Source: Spinellus fusiger
Taxonomy: Eukaryota > Mucoromycota > Mucoromycetes > Mucorales > Phycomycetaceae
Length of the DNA: 64,000 nt
NCBI GenBank assembly: GCA_025094145.1
Contig: JALLLS010000086.1
Location: forward strand, 1 to 64,000
Direction of reading: 5' to 3'
Below, piece after piece: positions 56,058-64,000 of the stretch. A program made the translations under genes and the position numbers. The notes under the pieces were generated by a model that saw only the letters and a list, made by a program, of their open reading frames with translations, was not told the DNA's origin and searched no databases. Each line of letters begins with the position of its first letter. Within the stretch, counting starts at the first letter, position 1.

Positions 56058-57047
56058 ATGTCTTTTGGGAATACCCACCAACAGTTGCTGCAGTTGCAGC
56101 AAAACACAGCTGCTCCCTCCCAAGCTGACATTATTTTGGTGTTGACTTTGCTCTCTGATGAGATAAATCAGGTCAGACAGCATAATTACCAGCAGCAGCA
56201 AAAGCTTGATGCTTTTGAGAGACTCCTGGAAGAAAAATCAAGACTGCAAGGGACAGTCAAGGCTCTGGAGGCAGAGATCAGTGCCCTCAAAGCAGCAGCA
56301 GCATCACCAACAGTCCCAGCCCCCACCAATGTCCTGACACCAAAGGAAACACAGACACCAAAGAGTAGAGCAGCTGATCCACTACAAGGTCTGCCTACTG
56401 TCAAGGACTCTTCTTGGGCCACAGTGGCCAAGAAACATGCCAAGGCTCCTGTCAAGAGGTCACAGCCTTCAGAGAGACGTGTTGCTGCTGCAACAAGAGC
56501 CTTCACTGTCTCAGTAGGTGAACAAGGGTACAACTATGTGTACATCCCCCATGGAAGATGCATGAACTGTCCAGAAGTGCGTAAGCTCCTCAGAATCCTT
56601 GGCTTTGATACTGGATGCATCCTGGATGTCTGTTTCCCTGCCAGATCTGTCATTGGCCTGTTGGTGTACCTTCAGTATGAGCCAGAAGTTCTGTCTCTCT
56701 TGGAAAAGGCTGGCATCACCACCTACAAGGACTTTGATCCTACAGCACCAGAGCACCTTGCTGATCCCAAATATGCAACACTGTCAAAAGAGGACCTGGC
56801 CTCAGAAGCCATCCACCTGCATGAGAGCAGATGCCTCCAGGCCATTGCCTACATGCACCCCCATACAGCCTTCTCTGTGGCCACAGCATTTGCTGAGGTA
56901 GGATGGATTGAAGAATCCCAGATCCCTGAGAACCCCAACAAGAGGAAGCAGTACCAGGACAGAGACAGGGCATCAACAGCATTTAAGGCACCACAAACAG
57001 ATGAAGAAATGCTAGATGCCTCAGAAGAAAACACAACTTATGAATAG
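56058..57047 (+). CDS. LINE ORF1, RNA-binding gag-like protein
   Basis: 329 residues from MSFGNTHQQLLQLQQ. A Gln-rich helix and a coiled coil (QKLDAFERLLEEKSRLQG) lead to the linker LPTVKDSSWATVAKKH, which copy 2 also keeps. The core YVYIPHGR..CPEVRKLLRILGF..ILDVCFPARSVIGLLVYLQYE looks like an RRM-type fold, as in other LINE ORF1 proteins. A C-terminal helical part, SEAIHLHESRCLQAIAYM, follows. The stop TAG at 57045-57047 overlaps the ORF2 ATG at 57040. Intact in this copy. Confidence 0.85.
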   Translation: MSFGNTHQQLLQLQQNTAAPSQADIILVLTLLSDEINQVRQHNYQQQQKLDAFERLLEEKSRLQGTVKALEAEISALKAAAASPTVPAPTNVLTPKETQTPKSRAADPLQGLPTVKDSSWATVAKKHAKAPVKRSQPSERRVAAATRAFTVSVGEQGYNYVYIPHGRCMNCPEVRKLLRILGFDTGCILDVCFPARSVIGLLVYLQYEPEVLSLLEKAGITTYKDFDPTAPEHLADPKYATLSKEDLASEAIHLHESRCLQAIAYMHPHTAFSVATAFAEVGWIEESQIPENPNKRKQYQDRDRASTAFKAPQTDEEMLDASEENTTYE

Positions 57048-60000
57048 AGTCTCTCTGGGACTCTGGAATGCCAATGGACTTCAACAGTCTTTGGTACATG
57101 ACATTATGCAACACACACACTCATTTACTATGCTCTTCATCACAGAAACATGGCTCCTTTCTCCCTCACACCTCCCCACATCATGGACACAGTTCCACAC
57201 TTATGGTAAGCCAGTGGTAGGCAACTACTGTGGTTCCATGGGTATCTGTGCTCTCATCTCTCCCCTATGCCCCTATTATGTCACCCATATCCCTATGCCC
57301 ACCCCCTATGCCCTTGGAGTCCAATTTGGATCCATTAGAATTGTATGCCTTTACCTTCCCCCCTCCTTATCCACAGAAGAAGCCCTAGAGGTTCTCAATA
57401 CCATTCCTTTGAACAATGACACCCTGATCTGTGGAGACCTCAATGCACACCTTGGTGATCATGTTGGTGATCATGCATCCAACTCTAGAGGAAATACCTT
57501 GCTTTTTTGGATGGAAGAACAAGGCCTGGCAGTCCTGAACTCTTCTCTTGCATTTGGTCAGCCTACCTACATCTCATTCAGGCAACAACAACAGCTTAGT
57601 AGCATCATTGACCTCTTCATCACCAACACACTACTTACCAATGCATGCATAGAGGTTGATACCAAGCACTCACTGAACTCTGATCATAGACTTCTCACTT
57701 TGTTTTTTGATTATGATCTCTCTGACTTTCACCTCTCACCACCACCTCTCAGAAGACTATGGAACTTGTCTAGATTGAAGGAACCTGACATTGGTAAGCT
57801 GTATGAACACCATTTCCAGACATTGTCACAAAGTTTTAGCACAGAGCTAGCAGCCTTAGTAGCCTCTCCACCAAGATCACAGCCTCCCATTAACCAGTTG
57901 ACTGAGCACTTTAACAATAATGTATACAAGGCACTTGATCTCTCTGTAGGTAGCAAACGTCCAAGACCCACACACTGGAAGGCCTTTTGGTCTACATCAC
58001 TACAGGAGGTAGCTGACCTGAGAGATAGACACTACAGAAGATGGAGACGTGCTGTTGGCCTTGACAAAGTCTACTGGTGGGAGAAGCACCAAGCAGCAGC
58101 AGCATCATTTAGAAGTGAAGTGCAGGCTGCCAAAAGAAGAGCATGGCGTGCCTTCTGTCAGGCAATGGAGAGAGACTTTGCAAAGACAACCTCAAAGATC
58201 AAGCAGCTGAGACAACGTAGGCAGAAGCAGACCACATACCAGCACCCTGATGGACCAGAAGCAGCTGCCACAGCAATGGGAAGACACTTGGAGACTGTCT
58301 ATAGTAGAGGTATTCTGCCTGAAGTAAGACAACCTGCACCAGCACCACCATTACCACAGCTACCTTTCTCTGCTAGCAATGCACCTTTGACTTCAGCAGA
58401 TGTATTATACTGGATTGCCTTTCTGCCATCTCAAAAAGCACCAGGTTCAGACCACATCAGAGCAGAGATGATCAAGTCCATCAAGTTTGTGATTGCACCT
58501 GTTCTGTCTAACTTGTTTACAGTTTGCTGGCAATGGGCCTATGTCCCCTCACCATGGTGCCAAGCACAGGTCTTTCCTATCTACAAGAAGGGTAGTCCAG
58601 ATGATCCTGCCAACTATAGGCCTATTTCTCTTACCTCAGTAGTGAGGAAGCTGTTTGAAATGTGTCTTGCACCCATGTTGCATAAGTTCTCCCTGTCTCT
58701 GGACATGGCCCAAGGTGGTTTTAGACCAAGAAGAGGTGCTCTTGACCAGGCCCTGTGCCTTCACAGTATCATCAGCCAGCACTACAAACAGCATCACAAG
58801 TACCCAGTAGTGGCCTATCTGGATATCAAGGCAGCTTATGACACAGTTGACCATAGAGTGATATGGAATGCTCTCAAAAAGAGAAACACCCCACCTGCTT
58901 TCCTGGCACTTCTAGTCAACATGTTTGATGAGGTCTCCATCAGTGTTCTACTGAGCAACTATGTCTCTCCTGCTTTTGTCCCTGTGACTGGAGTGCTTCA
59001 GGGATCAGTGCTAAGTCCTCACTTGTATTCTATATACATTAACTCTCTTCCAGCTGCCTTCAGGTCTATACCTTTTGTACGTTCTCCAACAGTTGTCTCA
59101 TCTACTTCACCATCTTCACTGAGAGAGTACAACTACTTACTAGATGCATCTAATGCTCTACCAGAACCAAGACCAACAGTCATCAACTCTCTCTTCTTTG
59201 CAGATGACATAGCCATCATTGGTAGTCCCCAGGAAGTCCAAAGCATGCTGCAAGTAGCAGAACAACACTCACTGTCTCTGGGTTTCAGATGGAGTCCATC
59301 AAAGTGTGCAATAGTCCAACAAGACCCACTAATCAGAACAACCTACACTTTGTATGGAGAGGTAGTGCCACTTATCAATGAATTTATCTACCTAGGCATG
59401 CCATTTAGAGCCCATGGTATAAACCCAGCCTCCATCCCAGTGCATAGACAGCCAGGTGCTCTGTTAGCCATGTCAACATTGCATGCAGTTGGTGCCTCTT
59501 GTTCTGGTTTTTCTCTGCTTCTGAGCACACGTCTCTACAAGACCTTCATAAGGCCCAAGTTTGAATATGGCCTGGCCATATCTACATTGAAGAAGAAGGA
59601 TGTCAAGGCAGTAGAAAAGATCCAAGACAGGTGTCTGAGAATGATCCTAGGAGGTCATCCTAACAGCTCTACAGTGGTACTGAAACACATCAGTAACTTA
59701 CAAAGCATACAGTTTCAAATGGACACACTCCAAACAAGATTCTGTATTTGTGCCAGAACTCTTCCATCCCACTGTCTCCTTACTCTCCTGTCAGATCAAC
59801 AATAAGGCCAGTCTCCCCTGTTGCCCCTACAAAATAACCCACTGTACAGATCCCTGCCTGAAGAGCCTCTCAACACTGATGCTAAACTGAAGGCATATCT
59901 AGAAACACAATGTCAACTGCATTTTGACAGATTCATAGCAGCAACAGACCAGGTTCTGATCAAGGCCTGTAAACCAACCATTGGGGTGGACCCTATTCTG

Positions 60001-60366
60001 TACCTTCCTGCTGTCAGGCATGACAGAAGCAGACTTGTTTGTTGGAGAATGGGGTGGCTCCCTGGAAAGCCTAGGCCATGTCAATGCAGTGATGCTGAAC
60101 ATACATTCAGAAGACACCTAAGAATCTGCCCATTTGTCCCAGCACATCTTTGGTCATCACTACCACCTGCACCACCACTAAGTCACCCAGTTGACCATGC
60201 AATCTCTTGTCTTCCTCTCTCTTCTTCTGCCTGTCCTTCCTTTTGGGTCCCTCTTCTGACAATCCTATGGCATTTTGACCAGCTGTGCAATCCAGAGGGA
60301 GATTACAGTTCTGACCCCAGTCCTGGCTTGGTGTGGAGTATACAAGCAACAGCAATTCATAATTGA
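57040..60366 (+). pseudogene. LINE ORF2, endonuclease-reverse transcriptase, one stop codon
   Basis: One frame from MNRVSLGLWNANGL to about 1109 codons, broken only by TAA at 59803-59805. The APE-type endonuclease has LWNANGL, ITETWLL, GDLNAHLGD and SDHRLLTLFF. The reverse transcriptase has KAPGSDHIRAEM, YKKGSPDDPANYRPISLTS, AYLDIKAAYDTVDH, GVLQGSVLSPHLYSIYI and FADDIAIIG, then a thumb with IRPKFEYGLA. The part after the stop carries MGWLPGKPRPCQC....EHTFRRHLRICPF, a Cys-Cys-His-Cys motif typical of LINE ORF2 ends. The stop removes that C-terminal domain. Otherwise recent and nearly intact. Confidence 0.9.
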
Positions 60367-60603
60367 ACAGCTTTTTGGTCTGGTTCTCTGTCTTCCTCCC
60401 TCTCACTGCCACAATGTTTAGAGCAGCTGCAGAGTGGAGAGCAGGAACAGCCAAGAGGCCCAGTAGTCTTAGTTTCCTTTTCTTTGCCTGTCCTTTTTGT
60501 TCTTTTGTCCTTTTGAACTTTTTGTATCTTTTTCTTTGTCTCTGGGTAGCAGTAAGCTTCATTAAGCACTTGCATTATTACCCCTAATAAAAAATAATCT
60601 TTA

Positions 60604-60634
60604 AACTGAGCTAAAGCCGGGATCTCTCTTTTGA
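60604..60634 (-). repeat. tRNA-Tyr 5' fragment plus flank
   Basis: AACTGAGCTAAAGCCGG at 60604-60620 is identical to the acceptor plus D-arm part of the tRNA-Tyr gene at 55483-55499, and the following T/C-rich bases also resemble that gene's 5' flank. Box A is present and box B is absent, so it is not a functional tRNA. Confidence 0.8.
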
Positions 60635-61631
60635 CACATGATGTTGTGACCTTGCTGGCCTCAGTGACTGCCAAGTGTAGTGCAGGGAATTGACTTTACA
60701 AATTTCTCTGTTCCTCAACTATTTCCTTTTTGGTTCTGTTTCTCTTTCTTTCCTTTTTTGTCAATCTTCTCTTTTCTTCCTCTTTTGGAAACCAATATGT
60801 TTCGGACATTTTCTGTACATGGTAAAGAGATCAATGCTCTTGTCCCACAATTCTTTTCCTTTCTTTACTTTTTTTCTCATACTATTCTGTTTTCTACCTA
60901 AACTTGTTTTCTCTTTTCTATGATGTATTTCTTTACACTATTTTAGTTGCTTTTGCAGTGGATAACTTCATTACTATGAGTTCACCTCAATGGCACTATT
61001 TTAGTTTTTTTTTCTTTTTTTTGTTTTCTCCTGAAGAATCATTGTTATGATGTATTCTTGTAACAATGCTAGTATAGTTTATTAAATTTGTAGTTATTAT
61101 TCATCCATGATGTAGTAACAATGCAATTTTTGTAATTTATTTTCTCTAAGATTGATTTCTTATGAAATCATTCTCTATTTTAACATTTAGTTCTTTAGTA
61201 TAAATATCCCATTAACCAAGAACTGAAATAAATTGTCAAATACTACTCCAAGATCTTCTATTATCTTTTATTCTTCCATTATTTTCTTTTGATATCTTCT
61301 GATACAAGTTGTGGGCAGTGCTACTGTGTTTTCTTGTGAAGTATCATTGTTATTTACAAATCAATTCTTAGCAAAGTATTGATTGTGTTCTGTTATTTTG
61401 TACCTGCGTGTACTGTTTTCCCCCTTTTATCTGTTTCCTTTTGCTTCACTGTTGTGTTGCAAAATATCATTCTTATTTGTTTTCATAGTCTATTCAATTG
61501 AACAGACTATTCCCCTACCCTTTTTATTTGTTCACAAACCCTACCTCCAATTTCTATTCTGAACCCTTTTCTTACCCTATTACTCTACCTTTCTATCCAT
61601 CATACACACACATAAGTACCACACACATCAC
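60635..61631. other. Spacer between the two LINE copies, T-rich
   Basis: Open frames here are Phe/Ser-rich products of T-rich sequence. No known gene. Part of it could be the 3' region of an older element. Confidence 0.5.
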
Positions 61632-61816
61632 TTTCTGCTAAGCAACACTTTTTTTTCAAAAGCAAAATTGTAAGTCTATCCAAATTTGAAAATCATCCAT
61701 CCATTACCAAAACGCTGCATCCATCAAAAAACACAATCCATCCATCCACATTACCCACCTCCCCACCTACTGTCCAAGTTTCAGGTCATCACCACTTGAA
61801 TAGCAGTAGATACACC

Positions 61817-62743
61817 ATGTTTGCCAATTCTGCTGAACAACAGCATAATGCTTTGACCCAGGCTGAGATCGTTTCGGCCCTTCAATCTCTGAGCTCAGAA
61901 CTAACTTAGTTAAAGCAGCAGCAACACCAGCAACAGCAGCAACATGAACAGCAGCAACAGCAGTAGCAAAGACTGGAGGCATTTGAGGCCATCATGGAAA
62001 AGAACATGAGGCTCAAGGCACCAACACCAGCAGCACCAGCAACTGTCACTTCTAAAGTAATAACATGCAGAGAAATTGACACAGACCATTCTCTGCCAAC
62101 AGTAAAGGACTCTTCTTGGGCCACAGTGGCCAAGAAACACATCCCAGCACCCTCCAAATGCCCCCAGACATCAGCAAGACATGTTGCAGCTGCTTCACAT
62201 GCCTTTACCATCCAGGAAGGTGAAAAAGGATACACTTATGTGTATATTCCACGTAGCAGACAAATGAACTGTCCAGAAGTGCGTAAGCTTCTCAGAACCC
62301 TTGGCTTTGACACTGGACATATCCTGGATGTCTCCTTCCCAGCAAGATCAGTCATTGGTCTTCTTGTTCACCTACAGTATGTACCAGATGTAACAGCCCT
62401 CTTGGAGAAGGCTAGTATTACTATCTACAAGGACTTTGACCCCAGAGACCCAAGACACTTGGCAGACCCCAAGTACAAGGACTTCTCAAAGGAAGACCTC
62501 TCACTGGAAGCTATGCACATCCACCAGAAAAGATGCCTGCAGGCCATTGAATATATGAGACCCCACACTGCACACTCTGTAGCCACCATCTTTGCTGAGA
62601 TGGGTTGGGTTAGTGAGTCCCAGATTCCTGAGAACCCCCACAAGAGAAAAGTATATGAAGACAGGGATGATCCAAAAACTGCATTTAAGCATCCATATGA
62701 AGATATGAACATGGATGAACCCTCACAAGACATCACCTTATGA
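61817..62743 (+). pseudogene. LINE copy 2 ORF1 with two stops
   Basis: The frame from MFANSAEQQHNALTQ is interrupted by TAG at 61907-61909 and 61964-61966 in the Gln-rich part. It is then open with DSSWATVAKKH, YVYIPRSRQMNCPEVRKLL and ILDVSFPARSVIGLLVHLQ to a TGA that overlaps the ORF2 ATG (ATGA at 62740). Confidence 0.88.
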
Positions 62744-64000
62744 ATAGAGTCTCATTAGGCTTATGGAATGCCAATGGGCTCTACCACACTATGATCCATG
62801 ATATTTTAAGACACTCACACTCATTTCATATGCTTTTCATTATAGAAACCTGGCTTCTCTCTCCTTCATGCCTCCCAACCTCCTGGACCCAGTTCCACAC
62901 ATATGGCCTACCAGTTGCTGGAAATTACTGTGGCTCTATGGGTATATGTGCCCTCATCTCTCCCTCCTGTCTTTTCCCTGTCACTCACCTACCTATACCT
63001 TCTCCCTATGCCCTGAGTGTCCAATTTGGATCACTCAGAATTGTATGTCTCTACCTTCCCCCCTCTCTATCTCTTGAAGAAGCTTTTGGTATTCTGGACT
63101 CCATTCCTTTGACAGAAGACACCATTATCTGTGGCAACCTCAATGCAAGGATGGGTGTACTAGTAGGAGATCATTCTACTAACACTCATGGTACTGCTCT
63201 GGGATCATAGCTAGAAGATCAAAATCTTCATCTCTATAACAGTATGCATGCATATGGTGTGCCAACCTACCTCACATATCAAAACAACCAACAGCACAGC
63301 AGTATCATTGACATGTTTATCTCCAATTGCCAGTTCACCAATGTCACCATGGATATACAGACAGAGCTGTCTCTCAGTTCTGATCATAAGCTTATCCACC
63401 TTGCTTTTGACTATGGCATGGCTGAATTCCCACCACCACCACCACCTCTGAGAAAGACATGGAACTTGTCTTGCTTGAAAGAGCCTGATATTGCAAGGCT
63501 GTATTTACAAAAGTTCAGATTATTCACACATGATCTGTCTTCTTGATTAACATCACTTGTAGCAGAGCCTCCACCATCATGCCCAGACTTTGACACTCTC
63601 AATGAACAGTTCAATAGCTGTGTTTACAGTGCCCTGGATGATTCTGTTGGTAGGAAATCAGCAAGGCCATCCCACTTGAAGAAGTTTTGGAATAGTTCTC
63701 TGCAGTCAGCAGTAGAGCTCAGGGACCACTACTACAAGAAATGGCCTTGTTCTGATGGCCTTGACAAGTTGCTCTGGTGGCAGAAGCATAGTGATGCCCA
63801 AAAAGCATTCAGAAGTGAAGTGCAAAGAGCAAAACAACAGCAATGGCAGACCTTTTGTAGGAGTATGGAAAAGGACTTCACAAAAGCAACATCAAAAGTG
63901 AAGCAAATCAAAAGATGTTGCCAGCCCCAGCAAAGCTTTCAGCATGATGAGGGTGATAAAGCAGCAGCAGAGGCTATGAGCAGACATTTGGCAGAAGTGT
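62740..64000 (+). pseudogene. LINE copy 2 ORF2, stops at 63208 and 63544, incomplete
   Basis: Starts MNRVSLGLWNANGLYHTM. The endonuclease has IIETWLLSPS, CGNLNARMG (a Gly-Asp to Gly-Asn change in the conserved GDLN) and SDHKLIHLAFD. TAG at 63208-63210 stands where copy 1 has a Trp, and TGA at 63544-63546 lies in the linker. The window ends before the reverse transcriptase. Confidence 0.88.

Larger units (their letters stand above)
55893..60600 (+). mobile_element. LINE copy 1 (two-ORF non-LTR retrotransposon)
   Basis: Its 5' end is set by comparison with copy 2: both begin TTCTGCTAA(A/G)CAACAC, a poly-T, then a shared untranslated leader with CCATCC repeats. ORF1 is gag-like. ORF2 has endonuclease, reverse transcriptase and a C-terminal Cys/His motif. 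The 3' end is near 60600, where [18 protein letters not shown] sequence is followed by a fragment of tRNA-Tyr. No clean target duplication was found. Confidence 0.88.
61632..64000 (+). mobile_element. LINE copy 2, cut by the window edge
   Basis: Same leader, ORF1 and ORF2 order as copy 1, about three quarters identical by eye. An extra CCATTACCAAAACGCTG piece lies in the leader. It continues past the end of the window in the linker before the reverse transcriptase. Confidence 0.9.

Overview
The window looks like nuclear DNA of an early-diverging filamentous fungus, most likely Mucoromycota (inference). Genes are split by many short GT-AG introns (about 40-60 nt). The kinase at 11929-13727 resembles plasma-membrane yeast casein kinase I. 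A nuclear tRNA-Tyr carries a short intron. AT-rich spacers hold LINE, Tc1/mariner, MITE-like and Fanzor/TnpB-like relics. The taxon rests on gene style and protein resemblance only, as no searches could be run.

Layout. 1-2.7 kb: a reverse-transcriptase fragment abutting a 500-bp internally deleted Tc1-like element. 3.1-24.5 kb: a gene-dense block with an elongin-B-like protein, the ribosome quality-control ligase listerin (LTN1), casein kinase I, a kinesin, a DUF1647-like membrane protein, a BSD-domain protein, a small DUF2015-like membrane protein, a monothiol glutaredoxin, a RING-CH membrane protein and an F-box/LRR protein. 24.5-37.1 kb: a gene-poor AT-rich island with two Tc1/mariner elements carrying inactivating changes, a long inverted repeat and a broken Fanzor/TnpB-like gene. 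37.1-52.0 kb: a second gene block with a family I pyrophosphatase bearing a signal peptide, a Dsk2/ubiquilin, a mitochondrial-type rhodanese, a G-protein alpha subunit, a BRD7/9-like bromodomain protein, a tetraspanin-like protein, a protein with two putative LC8-binding motifs, and a Prx5-type peroxiredoxin. 52-64 kb: Tc1 relics, a MITE with about 115-bp terminal inverted repeats inserted in one of them, tRNA-Tyr, and two head-to-tail copies of one two-ORF LINE, the second leaving the window.

Several genes concern ubiquitin or protein quality control (LTN1, elongin-B-like, RING-CH, F-box, Dsk2), but they are scattered and on both strands, so no operon-like logic is implied. Three pairs are closely divergent (BSD/DUF2015, glutaredoxin/RING-CH, Dsk2/rhodanese) and probably share promoter regions. 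Exon boundaries were worked out by hand from splice signals and reading frame. They are firm for casein kinase, rhodanese, bromodomain, DUF2015 and glutaredoxin, and only partly resolved for LTN1, kinesin, Dsk2 and the G alpha subunit. The most interesting unexplained object is the Fanzor-like relic at 35.5-36.0 kb, with a perfect inverted repeat overlapping its 3' end.
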